64,000 nt of DNA from Armatimonadota bacterium. GTDB lineage: Bacteria; Armatimonadota; Fimbriimonadia; Fimbriimonadales; Fimbriimonadaceae. How positions within the stretch are numbered: the first letter of the stretch is position 1; every line of letters starts with the position of its first letter. The stretch lies in assembly GCA_037138755.1 (NCBI GenBank), contig JBAXHT010000001.1, positions 1,893,805-1,957,804 of the forward strand, read 5' to 3'. Both the position numbers and the translations under genes were made by a program. The notes below the pieces were generated by a model. It saw only the letters and a program-made list of their open reading frames with translations, had not been told where the DNA came from and did no database searches. Shown here piece by piece: positions 43,830 to 51,253 of this stretch.

Positions 43830-44834
43830 ATGGAACTCACCCGCTTACTCGCAATCTTTATCGGCACCTACACCTCCCCCGGTGGAAGCGAAGGCATCTA
43901 TCAAGCCTTGCTCGACATCCAAACTGGTGAGCTCACCCAAAAGAAGCTATTCGCCAAGCTCCAAAACCCGAGCTATCTTCTTCGGCGAGGCGAAACCTTG
44001 TATGCCGTGAGCGAGAAAGCCAACGGCGAGATCTGGGGCTTCGACATGAAGGGCGAAGAGATCAACCACCAGCCCACCGGTGGTGACTACCCCTGCCACC
44101 TCGATCACGACGGTGACGGTATCGTTGTCGCCAACTACAACAAAGGCGTCTTCGCCCGCTACTTCCTCAGCGCTAAAGGCGAGTTGCAATCTCCAGAGTT
44201 TTTTACCAACAACGGTTCTGGCCCGAACAAGTCGCGCCAAGACGCTTCTCACGCACACTTCATCGGCGAAACCGAGAAGAATCTTTTCGCTTGCGACCTT
44301 GGCACCGACGAAGTTCTCATCTTCAAAAAGGGCTCTCTGAATGACCCAGCCAGGTTCAAAACCGCCCCTGGGGCGGGTCCCCGTCACGCGGCATTCGACT
44401 CAACGCGAAACATTCTATTCGTCAATAACGAGCTCAACTGCACCGTTTCTGCGCTCAAGTTCGACGAAAAGAAGGGAAGCCTTAAGGAACTCAACACACT
44501 CTCTACTCTGCCCGTCGGAACCGACCTGAAAGGCAACTCCACCGCCGAAATCCGCGTCTTCCAAAACAAATTCGTTTACGTTTCCAATCGGGGCCACCAC
44601 TCCATCGCCAGCTACGCCATCCAAAATGACGGCAAGCTCAAGCTCATCGAAGTCACCCCTGCCGGAGTCAAAACCCCCCGAGGAATGAACATCGACCCCA
44701 GCAACACCTGGCTCCTTGTCGCCGGACAAGACGACAACGTGATCAAGTCCTTCCGCATCAACCCCAAAACCGGCAAACTTAAACCCAGCGGCTTCTCGCT
44801 GGCGGTCAGCAAGCCCGTCGATATCGCATTCTAA
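43830..44834 (+). CDS. Lactonase family protein (6-phosphogluconolactonase type, beta-propeller)
   Basis: A 334-residue protein of the seven-bladed propeller lactonase family. It starts FIGTYTSPGGSEGIYQALLDIQTGEL, the signature 'GTYT...GIY...d-x-x-t-G-x-L'. Blades show the recurring patterns NPSYLLRRGETLYAVSE, GAGPRHAAFDSTRNILFVNNELNCTVSALKF, KFVYVSNRGHHSIASYAI and PRGMNIDPSNTWLLVAGQDDNVIKSFRINPKTGKL. It may hydrolyse 6-phosphogluconolactone or another sugar lactone. No clear signal peptide is seen. Confidence 0.92.
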   Translation: MELTRLLAIFIGTYTSPGGSEGIYQALLDIQTGELTQKKLFAKLQNPSYLLRRGETLYAVSEKANGEIWGFDMKGEEINHQPTGGDYPCHLDHDGDGIVVANYNKGVFARYFLSAKGELQSPEFFTNNGSGPNKSRQDASHAHFIGETEKNLFACDLGTDEVLIFKKGSLNDPARFKTAPGAGPRHAAFDSTRNILFVNNELNCTVSALKFDEKKGSLKELNTLSTLPVGTDLKGNSTAEIRVFQNKFVYVSNRGHHSIASYAIQNDGKLKLIEVTPAGVKTPRGMNIDPSNTWLLVAGQDDNVIKSFRINPKTGKLKPSGFSLAVSKPVDIAF

Positions 44835-44846
44835 TCCGAACTCCCA

Positions 44847-44868
44847 CTCTCCTTCTCAGGAGGGAGAG
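44847..44868. repeat. Hairpin-forming GC-rich repeat
   Basis: CTCTCC ... GGAGAG pair across a short loop, followed by a G-rich stretch (44869-44886). It lies 13 bases after the lactonase stop and could end transcription weakly or belong to a dispersed repeat. Confidence 0.4.
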
Positions 44869-44935
44869 GGGGCTGGGGGGTGAGGGAGGCTAATGCTGAA
44901 GCCGTGTACCGTAACCCGGCGTCGGCGCACACGGA

Positions 44936-44983
44936 ACCGAGCAAGCTCGGCACAACCAGAGCGGCGCCATGCCGCCGCACTCC
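44936..44983. repeat. Second copy of the REP-like repeat sequence
   Basis: CCGAGCAAGCTCGGC (44937-44951) and CCGCACTCCA (44975-44984) match parts of the element at 9711-9835: the hairpin complement and the terminal arm. They are in the region between two plus-strand genes, which has no ORF. This copy is shorter and lacks the GGAAAC palindrome. Confidence 0.6.
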
Positions 44984-44992
44984 AAACATGGC

Positions 44993-44998
44993 TAAACT
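44993..44998 (+). promoter_or_regulatory. -10-like box of a probable leaderless transcript
   Basis: TAAACT ends six bases before GTG 45005. No Shine-Dalgarno sequence is present. Confidence 0.4.
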
Positions 44999-45004
44999 AA
45001 AGTC

Positions 45005-45496
45005 GTGACTCCTGCCCAACGCCTCCGCCGACTCCGCATCCTTCTCGGAGGATTCATTTTCGGCGTGGTCGTCAGCGGAGTCACCGCCTTTCCGCTCACC
45101 TGGGAGGTGAATCTCCTCGTCCAATGGTTCGGGCAGGGCGACGACGGTCTCGCTACCTGGCTCCGCATCGTTCAAGCCGGCCTCCAAAACAACGACCAAA
45201 ACTACCCCTTCATCGCCTACGGAACGGACTGGCTTGCCTTCGGCCACCTCGCCATCGCCGGAGCCTTCATCGGCCCCTACCGGGACCCGGTCAAGAACAA
45301 GTTCATTATCCAATGGGGCATGTGGACCTGCGCCCTCGTCCCCCTCCTCGCCTTCACCTGTGGCCCCATAAGGGGCATCCCCTTCGGCTGGCGTATCATC
45401 GACTCCCTTTTCGGCATCGTCGGAATCGTGCCGATGTGGCTCGTCCTTAAGGACACCACCGAACTGGAAAACGAAAATCGCCCCGATTCAAAGTGA
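45005..45496 (+). CDS. Membrane protein of unknown function
   Basis: A 163-residue protein with four hydrophobic segments (ILLGGFIFGVVVSGVTAFPLTW; FGHLAIAGAFIGPY; WGMWTCALVPLLAFTCGP; LFGIVGIVPMWLVL). The periplasmic loop LVQWFGQGDDGLATWLRIVQAGLQNNDQNYPFIAYGTDWLAFGH resembles a conserved hypothetical family found in Bacteroidetes- and Armatimonadota-like genomes. No function is known. Its last codons and stop lie inside a 29-base repeat that also ends the rplJL operon. Confidence 0.75.
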   Translation: MTPAQRLRRLRILLGGFIFGVVVSGVTAFPLTWEVNLLVQWFGQGDDGLATWLRIVQAGLQNNDQNYPFIAYGTDWLAFGHLAIAGAFIGPYRDPVKNKFIIQWGMWTCALVPLLAFTCGPIRGIPFGWRIIDSLFGIVGIVPMWLVLKDTTELENENRPDSK

Positions 45497-45506
45497 ATCG
45501 GAGCGA
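45478..45506. repeat. 29-base terminator repeat, left copy
   Basis: Identical over 29 bases to 46763-46791. It contains the hairpin CCGATTCA-AAG-TGAATCGG. On the minus strand it is followed by TTTT, so it can terminate the minus-strand gene that ends at 45530. It also encodes the last codons and stop of the plus-strand gene. Confidence 0.85.
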
Positions 45507-45529
45507 TCTCCCCGTTAGCCCTGCGAGAT

Positions 45530-45889
45530 TTAGTTGATCTTGCTGGCTCGAAATAGCTCGAACGCGATTGAAAACAGCAGGACAAAGAGGAGAGAAAGTA
45601 GTTCAAAAGGTTTGCCACCAAGTAAGCCAAGAAAGACTAGTGCGATCATCATTGCTCCAAATCTTCCTCCCGCCGATGCGGTATCAAATGAGATAGCCCT
45701 TGATGTCGAGTTGCTAGAGGCGCAAACCAAAAGCAAACCAGCGAGCGTCAGTAAGCAGAAATCTCGTATCCCCAAGACTTCCGCGGGATTTCTCACAACA
45801 CTCGCAATCAAGGCGGTGGCGGCTACGCCAAATGCCACCGCCCTAAAAAGGACGGTGACAAACAGATTACGATCAATCTTTCTGAGCAT
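45530..45889 (-). CDS. Small hydrophobic membrane protein
   Basis: A 119-residue protein with three to four hydrophobic segments (LFRAVAFGVAATALIASVV; FCLLTLAGLLLVCASS; FGAMMIALVFLGLLGG; LLSLLFVLLFSIAFEL). ATG 45889 is preceded by GGAG nine bases away; a TTG at 45904 is less likely. It overlaps the end of the upstream Tat-signal gene by 17 bases, so the two are co-translated. Not recognised. Its size and hydrophobicity would fit an immunity or holin-like partner of the upstream protein, but this is speculation. Confidence 0.65.
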   Translation of the reverse strand: MLRKIDRNLFVTVLFRAVAFGVAATALIASVVRNPAEVLGIRDFCLLTLAGLLLVCASSNSTSRAISFDTASAGGRFGAMMIALVFLGLLGGKPFELLSLLFVLLFSIAFELFRASKIN

Positions 45890-46631
45890 TGAGAGCAGCT
45901 CCAAGTTCGTACGCCAGGATTAGGAGTCCGATTACGCCGAGTAATTTCTTCCCAATTGCTTTCATAAGTTTCTCAAAGAACTCCTTTCCAAACTTGCCGA
46001 TAATCTTCTTTCCGACTGAACCCTTAAGCAAGTTAATGATAGCCTTAATAATTGCTTTTACTTCTTCCCAGGCCTTTCGCTTTATTGCTTCAGCCAAGGA
46101 GTTGAACAGAGTCCCGAACTCCGCGACAAAGATCTTCATCAATTCCTCTAGCTCAGTCTTGGACAGACCCACCAAAACCGCCAGGAACTTGGCAATCAAA
46201 ACCTCGCTTATCGGCTTCTGGGCAAATGGGATACCGGGACTCGTAATCTCCAGCAACTCAAGCTCAAGTGCCTCCATCTGTAGAAAGTTTACTGGTTGCG
46301 TCTCTGCCGCCTCCAGCTGGGTGATTGAGGTCGGGTCAGCTAGTTCCAGGATTTGATTAGAAGCCGCGGCCTGCTTATACTGGCCAAGTGCATTTAGGAG
46401 TCCTTGGACACTAGCCCGGCGCTGTGTAAGCGTTTGCGAAGCCCATTGATCGTAGATTGGTGTGATCGCGGCGATCATCGCAGTTGTTTCCGGTCCTGTT
46501 GGGAATGGCTCTGCCGGGATCGCAATCGCTTGGGCTTGAACAGGTTGTTGCGTTTCTGGCAGTGCCTTTCCAAAGACACTTGCCAATGCGATAGTAAACG
46601 AAGACTTGATGAGGTTTCTGCGTGATTGCAT
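45873..46631 (-). CDS. Tat-signal protein with cationic amphipathic C-terminus, unknown function
   Basis: A 252-residue protein. The N-terminus MQSRRNLIKSSFTIALASVFGKA has the twin-arginine pattern S-R-R-x-x-x-K with a hydrophobic stretch, so Tat export is likely. The middle is helical, without recognised motifs. The last ~75 residues are strongly amphipathic and Lys-rich (KAIIKAIINLLKGSVGKKIIGKFGKEFFEKLMKAIGKKLLGVIGLLILAYELG). This resembles membrane-active peptides or pore-forming helices. The base composition is AT-richer than the neighbours. TACAAT lies six bases before ATG 46631. Confidence 0.7.
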   Translation of the reverse strand: MQSRRNLIKSSFTIALASVFGKALPETQQPVQAQAIAIPAEPFPTGPETTAMIAAITPIYDQWASQTLTQRRASVQGLLNALGQYKQAAASNQILELADPTSITQLEAAETQPVNFLQMEALELELLEITSPGIPFAQKPISEVLIAKFLAVLVGLSKTELEELMKIFVAEFGTLFNSLAEAIKRKAWEEVKAIIKAIINLLKGSVGKKIIGKFGKEFFEKLMKAIGKKLLGVIGLLILAYELGAALNAQKD

Positions 46632-46637
46632 TAACAA

Positions 46638-46643
46638 ATTGTA
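46638..46643 (-). promoter_or_regulatory. -10-like box of a probable leaderless transcript
   Basis: TACAAT on the minus strand ends six bases before ATG 46631. There is no Shine-Dalgarno sequence. Confidence 0.4.
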
Positions 46644-46754
46644 TCAAGAAAGAAAACAAAGTAGGTAGCAAATAACTCTACGTTAAGAAAAAAGCGTGAA
46701 TGAAAGCGCTTGCACCGAAAAGTAGGTGCAATATCACCGAGACAGAGAAAACAT

Positions 46755-46796
46755 AAAAAAACTCGCCCCGATTCAAAGTGAATCGGAGCGAGTTTT
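46755..46796 (-). terminator. Rho-independent terminator of rplJ-rplL (right repeat copy)
   Basis: The hairpin ACTCGC-c-CCGATTCA-AAG-TGAATCGG-a-GCGAGT is followed on the minus strand by T6. It lies 22 bases past the rplL stop. Bases 46763-46791 are identical to 45478-45506. Confidence 0.88.
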
Positions 46797-46817
46797 GAAA
46801 GATCAATAAGCCGAGGA

Positions 46818-47207
46818 TTACTTGATTTCGACCTTTCCGCCAGCTTCGTCGATCTGCTTCTTGATCGAATCTGCTTCGTCCTTCGAAACGCCCTGCTTCA
46901 AAGGCTGTGGAGCGCCGTCGACGAGGTCCTTGGCTTCTTTGAGGCCAAGACCGGTGAGTTCGCGAACGACCTTGATGACCTGGAGCTTCTGTCCGCCTGC
47001 CTCAGCAAGGATGACGTCGAACGAGGTCTTCTCTTCGACTTCAGCAGCGCCGCCGCCAGCTGGAGCCATTCCAGCGAACATAGCTGGGTTAAACGCAGGA
47101 GCTGCAGCGGTAACGCCGAACTTGTCCTCAAGTGCCTTCTTGAGCTCGGAGAGCTCGATTGCGGTAAGTCCGCTAATACTTTCAACGATTGAATCGATGG
47201 ATGCCAT
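46818..47207 (-). CDS. rplL: 50S ribosomal protein L7/L12
   Basis: A 129-residue stalk protein. The N-terminal dimerisation domain [29 protein letters not shown] leads through an Ala/Pro/Gly hinge (residues about 35-58) into the C-terminal domain [42 protein letters not shown], which recruits translation GTPases. A purine-rich AGAAGAGAAAAGAA precedes ATG 47207. It follows rplJ by 61 bases and is not followed by rpoB, unlike the usual order. Confidence 0.98.
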   Translation of the reverse strand: MASIDSIVESISGLTAIELSELKKALEDKFGVTAAAPAFNPAMFAGMAPAGGGAAEVEEKTSFDVILAEAGGQKLQVIKVVRELTGLGLKEAKDLVDGAPQPLKQGVSKDEADSIKKQIDEAGGKVEIK

Positions 47208-47268
47208 TTCTTTTCTCTTCTGTGTGTGTTAAATCTTGGAGCCCTTACGGGGCTCAAAACGAATCTTC

Positions 47269-47796
47269 TTAGGCGGCTTTCTCCGCTGCCTGGTCGGCCA
47301 CCGCGCCAATCGTGCGGATTGGTTCCGCATAAAGGGCTTCGATGGTTCCAACGAGGTTGCTGAGAGGAGCAGCGATGGTTCCGATAACCTGCGAGATGAG
47401 AACATCGCGCGGAGGAAGGTCCGAAAGGGCCTTGACCTGGTCAGCAGACATCGCTTTGCCACCAAAGAGTCCGCCTTTTACGACGAGCTTCTTGCTGGAT
47501 TTAGCGAAATCGAGAAGTGCCTTTGCACAACCCGCTTCATCTTCGAAGATGTAAGCGTATGCGGTTGTGCCGTTGTGGAACTCAGCCGGAAGGGTGTTGA
47601 CATCCTCGCCAACTGCCGCTCGGAACAACGTGTTCTTGACAACATGGATTTCGGCGCCCTTCTTGCGAAGGTCGGCTCGAAGCCCCTGCATCTGCTTAAC
47701 ACTGAGTCCGCGGTAGTCAGCAAAGATCACGCCCGACGACTTGGAGTACCACTCCTTCGCCTGCTCGATCACTTGTGCTTTTGCTTCTGTGGGCAT
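47269..47796 (-). CDS. rplJ: 50S ribosomal protein L10
   Basis: A 175-residue protein that anchors L7/L12 dimers to the ribosome. MPTEAKAQVIEQAKEWYSKSSGVIFADYRGLSVKQMQGLRADLRKKGAEIHVVKNTLFRAA is the canonical L10 N-terminal domain. GGLFGGKAMSADQVKALSDLPPRDVLISQVIG and the C-terminal L7/L12-binding helix follow. ATG 47796 (MPTEAKAQ) is the correct start; the frame is open upstream inside the leader. Confidence 0.97.
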   Translation of the reverse strand: MPTEAKAQVIEQAKEWYSKSSGVIFADYRGLSVKQMQGLRADLRKKGAEIHVVKNTLFRAAVGEDVNTLPAEFHNGTTAYAYIFEDEAGCAKALLDFAKSSKKLVVKGGLFGGKAMSADQVKALSDLPPRDVLISQVIGTIAAPLSNLVGTIEALYAEPIRTIGAVADQAAEKAA

Positions 47797-47955
47797 TAAT
47801 TTGCACCTGATCTCGAAAAGTTTCGAAGGGAAAACGGCGCAGAAGAGACGTCCCCGGAATAGGGACACGGGAATGAATCAAACCCGTTTTAAGCTCCTCG
47901 GCTGGCGTCCGGCTTGCGCTGGACATTAAGTTTCCACCTGCTGTCTTTAGAGAAC
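47797..47955 (-). promoter_or_regulatory. L10 leader-like autoregulatory RNA
   Basis: The minus-strand sequence upstream of rplJ begins CTAAAGACAGCAGGTGG (complement of 47934-47950), the conserved start of L10-leader RNAs. It continues through several hairpins (for example GTCCC...GGGAC, complement of 47840-47865) to rplJ. In other bacteria L10 or L10-L12 binds this RNA to repress its own operon. A -10-like TATACT lies at 47962-47967 on the minus strand. Assignment is by conserved motif and position. Confidence 0.7.
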
Positions 47956-48023
47956 TGACGGAGTATACCACGCCGGAAGCGGAAGAGTCTTCTCCCTGCA
48001 AAGTGCAGATCGGCCAATTCCCG

Positions 48024-49262
48024 CTATTTTAGGGCGGACGTCACCCAGTCAAAACTGGGAAGGCTTGAGCCGTCGCGCAGGCGGACACCGCTCGAACTTA
48101 CCAACGAATCTCCGCTCTTCCCATCGCTCGAAGTCGATAGTCCGGCAATCTGAGTCTTCTCAATCGGAATCACTTCGCCGCTGTCTGATTTTCCATTCCC
48201 GTTCTGGTCGAACCACAGCGCTAGTCCGACCAGTTCCTTGCCGGATAACTCGCCATCGCGATTATCGTCAAGGGCAGCCATAGCGGTATATCCGTTCTCC
48301 CACAGCATCCACCACGTCGCATTTCCGAAGAGTTGTCGCCCTGATCGGATCCGTCCCTCGCGCATCGGATCCCAGACCAGAAAAGCGGTCGTTGGTTTGA
48401 CCCACTGATAACGCTGCACCCGTGCTGAACCATCGAGATCAAAGCTCACAGTTCGCTTAGAATCGAGCAAATCGGCAATAGATGATGATCGGTCGAAACT
48501 GAGCACGATCGGCGTGATCATCCCAGAGTCTGGAACCTTCTCCAGCTTCGCAAGCTTCATCCGAACCAAATCGGACTTTCTGCCCTTTGGCACGAGTCGC
48601 AGATACGATTTTCCGGCTTCGTACGAGATTAGCGATCCCAGCCCGAAAATCGGCTTTTCTGAGATTTTTGAATCATTCTTTATGGCTTGATCAAAAGCGG
48701 TCGCATACTCATCAGCCGCCACCTTACGCCACTCTTCCGGCGTGTTCGCCTTTGAGTATTTGCCACTTAAGGGAATGCTCGCAGCCAGAAACGAACCAGA
48801 TTCAAAGGTACATGCCAGGGTGAGGTGTGACAGTGCAGTGTCGGTACTCTCGGCTGACTTTTCCCGGAGTTGCCTTTCTAGTTCCAGTGATGTTGTCAGG
48901 CATCGAATTGCCTCACTGATGTGTTTTCGGTTTGCCTCTGTATTCTCAATCTCTCTGCTGCGATTCCAAGGATTCGTGTGGGTTCCAAGATGGTAGAAGT
49001 CGGCAACTTGATCTGGATCTTTCCGGTTTCCGAGGACTTCAACCTCGCCCTTCTTGATCCACCTGCTCTCAATGACACTCGCGTAGGTCGCAAAGTGTGC
49101 CCTCCCGAGCAAATAGAACAGTTTTGGACTTTTGGGCTTATCGACAAGTTGTTTTGTTAAGTTTGCAATCAGACGATCACCGGGAATCCGGCCTGGCATT
49201 ACCGGCATTGCCCCGGTTAGCGCCAGCGCTGCAGCTACGAAACCAGCCACAAACACCTTCAT
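48024..49262 (-). CDS. Secreted protein with a C-terminal EF-hand-like pair
   Basis: A protein of about 412 residues with an N-terminal signal (MKVFVAGFVAAALALTGAMPVMPG). The main part is helical without recognised motifs; TPR-like character is possible around ANRKHISEAIRCLTTSLELERQL. The C-terminus carries two calcium-binding loops, DDNRDGELSGKE and DQNGNGKSDSGE (D-x-N/D-x-D/N-G-x-x-S/D-x-x-E), as in EF-hand or dockerin-like modules. Three in-frame starts exist (49373, 49289, 49262). The shortest is preferred because it avoids overlap with the divergent PadR gene and matches the signal peptide. Function unknown. Confidence 0.7.
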   Translation of the reverse strand: MKVFVAGFVAAALALTGAMPVMPGRIPGDRLIANLTKQLVDKPKSPKLFYLLGRAHFATYASVIESRWIKKGEVEVLGNRKDPDQVADFYHLGTHTNPWNRSREIENTEANRKHISEAIRCLTTSLELERQLREKSAESTDTALSHLTLACTFESGSFLAASIPLSGKYSKANTPEEWRKVAADEYATAFDQAIKNDSKISEKPIFGLGSLISYEAGKSYLRLVPKGRKSDLVRMKLAKLEKVPDSGMITPIVLSFDRSSSIADLLDSKRTVSFDLDGSARVQRYQWVKPTTAFLVWDPMREGRIRSGRQLFGNATWWMLWENGYTAMAALDDNRDGELSGKELVGLALWFDQNGNGKSDSGEVIPIEKTQIAGLSTSSDGKSGDSLVSSSGVRLRDGSSLPSFDWVTSALK

Positions 49263-49341
49263 CTCACGACCATTGTACGTCAGTTTCATGAAGATGTGAA
49301 GCGGCAAATTCAGAAAAGATGAGGTAAGTCGGAATTCGATG

Positions 49342-49347
49342 TATAAT
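49342..49347 (+). promoter_or_regulatory. TATAAT box overlapping the first possible PadR start
   Basis: A perfect TATAAT overlaps ATG 49346 and ends seven bases before GTG 49355. This supports a leaderless mRNA starting at the GTG. Confidence 0.5.
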
Positions 49348-49354
49348 GCCATCA

Positions 49355-49699
49355 GTGGCACGCAAAAGCTCATCAGCCTCCGACTCCCTCGGAACCCTGA
49401 TCCTCGCGGTTCTCGAAAACGAGACCGCGCACGGCTACGCCATCGCCGCCAAAATCCGGGCGCTCAGCGACCATAAATTCATCGCCGGAGAAGGCACCCT
49501 GTACCCGGCTCTGAGAAAACTGGAGGCCGAGCAACACATCCAGTCCGAATGGATCATCAGCCCGTCTGGCCCCGCAAAAAGGGAATACAGCATCACCGAT
49601 CAGGGCCGCAAAGAGCTTGAACAAAGAAGGCACGAGTGGCAAACTTACCGCGACTCCGTCGACCTGATCCTAGTAAGGAAACCCATCCATGAACCATGA
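49355..49699 (+). CDS. PadR family transcriptional regulator
   Basis: A protein of about 114 residues (117 if ATG 49346 is used). It has the PadR winged helix: SLGTLILAVLENETAHGYAIAAKIRALSDHKFIAGEGTLYPALRKLEAEQHIQSEW (L-x-x-L-x-x-x-p-x-h-G-Y-x-I and G-x-L-Y-P-x-L-x-x-L-E) followed by KREYSITDQGRKELEQRRHEW. GTG 49355 is chosen because the -10 box covers the upstream ATG. It overlaps by 11 bases with a membrane protein gene of the kind usually paired with PadR regulators and probably controls that unit. Confidence 0.93.
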   Translation: MARKSSSASDSLGTLILAVLENETAHGYAIAAKIRALSDHKFIAGEGTLYPALRKLEAEQHIQSEWIISPSGPAKREYSITDQGRKELEQRRHEWQTYRDSVDLILVRKPIHEP

Positions 49700-50333
49700 C
49701 CTCCGAACTCAGTTCCTAGCCGAATACGCCTCCGAGCTCGAAAAACGGTGCGACCGGACGACCGTCATCGCCGAAACCCTTGAAGCGGCGGAACATCTCG
49801 ATGCGCTTATCCGAGCAAATGTGGAGCTGGGAGACAATCAGGATGTCGCGACCCAGAATGCGATTGCGCAGTTTGGGAGAGCTCAAGAATTGGGAAAGAG
49901 TGTGGCAAAGGCAAGTTCTGCGTCGAGTGAAAAGCGAAGATGGATAATGATGTCCCTCGTCTCGTTCTTCATCAGCTATTGGCTGCTGCTCAAGCTTTGT
50001 GGAGTTGGCGATTGGGCGGGAGTCGGTCCGCCTAGCTACTCCGCTGTCGCCTTGCAGTATTCGGCTGCCGTGACTGCTTTCTGCTCAGCAATGATGTATT
50101 GGGGTCGAGATCGTCGCCGGCATAATCTGCTAACCCTCTTCATGTGTAGTGCTGCCTTCTTCACAGTGGGTCTCCCAGTTCTGCTGGCGGTTCCGTACGG
50201 AAGGGAAGCAATCGTCTACCATAGCTTTAGGGTCGGGTTGATCATGACGCCCATGGTGGTATTAGTCGTGGTTTCGGCTGCGCTAGGTTCGTTCCAACGA
50301 ACGAAGGCTATCCGGGGAGACCAAGTAAAGTGA
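49689..50333 (+). CDS. PadR-associated membrane protein (HAAS/DUF1700-like)
   Basis: A 214-residue protein. The N-terminal ~80 residues form a helical domain (LAEYASELEKRCDRTTVIAETLEAAEHLDALIRANVELG...ATQNAIAQFGRAQELGKSVAKA). This resembles the HAAS/permease-prefix domain found beside PadR genes. Four to five membrane helices follow. The partner genes probably form a small sensing unit in which the membrane protein modulates PadR. The domain match is by pattern only. Confidence 0.75.
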   Translation: MNHDLRTQFLAEYASELEKRCDRTTVIAETLEAAEHLDALIRANVELGDNQDVATQNAIAQFGRAQELGKSVAKASSASSEKRRWIMMSLVSFFISYWLLLKLCGVGDWAGVGPPSYSAVALQYSAAVTAFCSAMMYWGRDRRRHNLLTLFMCSAAFFTVGLPVLLAVPYGREAIVYHSFRVGLIMTPMVVLVVVSAALGSFQRTKAIRGDQVK

Positions 50334-50427
50334 GTAACCAAGATGTCCGAACTCCTTGAGCCACACTTCTTGACAGAGAACTCATCTGGAACCTGGGAGA
50401 TATTGACAAACGACAACTCCCCACATC

Positions 50428-50449
50428 AACCTCTCAATAAGAAGGTTGA
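50428..50449 (+). terminator. Weak hairpin after the PadR unit
   Basis: CAACCT and AGGTTG pair across a 10-base loop, followed by ACTTTTCCCC. The stem is short, so this is a tentative terminator. No gene is visible in 50334-50600. Confidence 0.3.
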
Positions 50450-50604
50450 CTTTTCCCCGTTTTCGTCGCCTAGTAAGTGATGCTTCATTTTTCCATCAAG
50501 AAAAGCCCAGAATCTCCAAACGGACTGCCCCTTACTGCCCATCTTTCGACCAAATGCAAGCAACATTGAACCTAAGATGCCCCTCTAACTCTACACACGC
50601 ACCC

Positions 50605-50636
50605 GAAAAAACACCCCGAGAGCAAAGCACTCGGGA
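50605..50636 (-). terminator. Rho-independent terminator of the YflT-like gene
   Basis: On the minus strand the stem CCCGAG-x-GC / GC-x-CTCGGG (50615-50635) is followed by GTGTTTTTTCGG. It lies 20 bases past the stop at 50657. Confidence 0.75.
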
Positions 50637-50656
50637 CGAATAATCCATCAAACAGA

Positions 50657-51151
50657 TCAGCTTAAAAAGAATGCAGCGCGCGCCGTTTCCAGCGCCTTCT
50701 CATCGCCACGGGCGATCACGAGGAATTTTCCGGCTTGGACGCTCGTTTGATACTCCACAACGCTATCCTTCGGAATTCCCGAGCTGAGAAGAGCAGCGCC
50801 AAGCGCACCAAGCGCTCCGCCGACAATGATCCCTTCAGCGGCGCCAACCAGCGATGAAGCCAGCCAGCCCGCGACGACGATCGGTCCGACGCCGGGAATA
50901 AACAGAAATGCCGAGCCAAAAAGAAGGCCCCAAAGCCCACCCCAAAACGCTCCGTAGGAACCCGTCGCAATCATCCGATCCGAAGTGTTGATAAACCCAA
51001 TCGGATGCTCCTCGCTATGGTAATCCATGCCCAATACGGTCAGGTCACTCATCTTGTAGCCTTCCTTCACCAACTGCCTCACCGCAGCCTCCGCAAGGTT
51101 GTGAGTGTCGAATGTGCCGGTAACGGTTTGCTGTGTTGTAATAGTGTTCAT
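50657..51151 (-). CDS. General stress protein 17M (YflT)-like with glycine-rich membrane segments
   Basis: A 164-residue protein. The N-terminal ~50 residues (TVTGTFDTHNLAEAAVRQLVKEGYKMSDLTVLGMD) resemble the YflT/YwmE stress-protein domain. A Gly/Ala-rich double hydrophobic segment follows (YGAFWGGLWGLLFGSAFLFIPGVGPIVVAGWLASSLVGAAEGIIVGGALGALGAALLSSG). The C-terminal domain is YQTSVQAGKFLVIARGDEKALETARAA. It is probably a membrane-associated stress protein. ATG 51151 is chosen over 51178. It sits beside a BON protein, which supports an envelope-stress theme. Confidence 0.75.
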   Translation of the reverse strand: MNTITTQQTVTGTFDTHNLAEAAVRQLVKEGYKMSDLTVLGMDYHSEEHPIGFINTSDRMIATGSYGAFWGGLWGLLFGSAFLFIPGVGPIVVAGWLASSLVGAAEGIIVGGALGALGAALLSSGIPKDSVVEYQTSVQAGKFLVIARGDEKALETARAAFFLS

Positions 51152-51253
51152 ATCGTTTGCCCAGTTCGTGGGCCGCATGCTCCGCGGAAGCGGAGGCTTT
51201 AGCAGGGATAGGTGCCCAACTGCGGCCAGGGTTGGTCACCAAATCAAAGTTCA

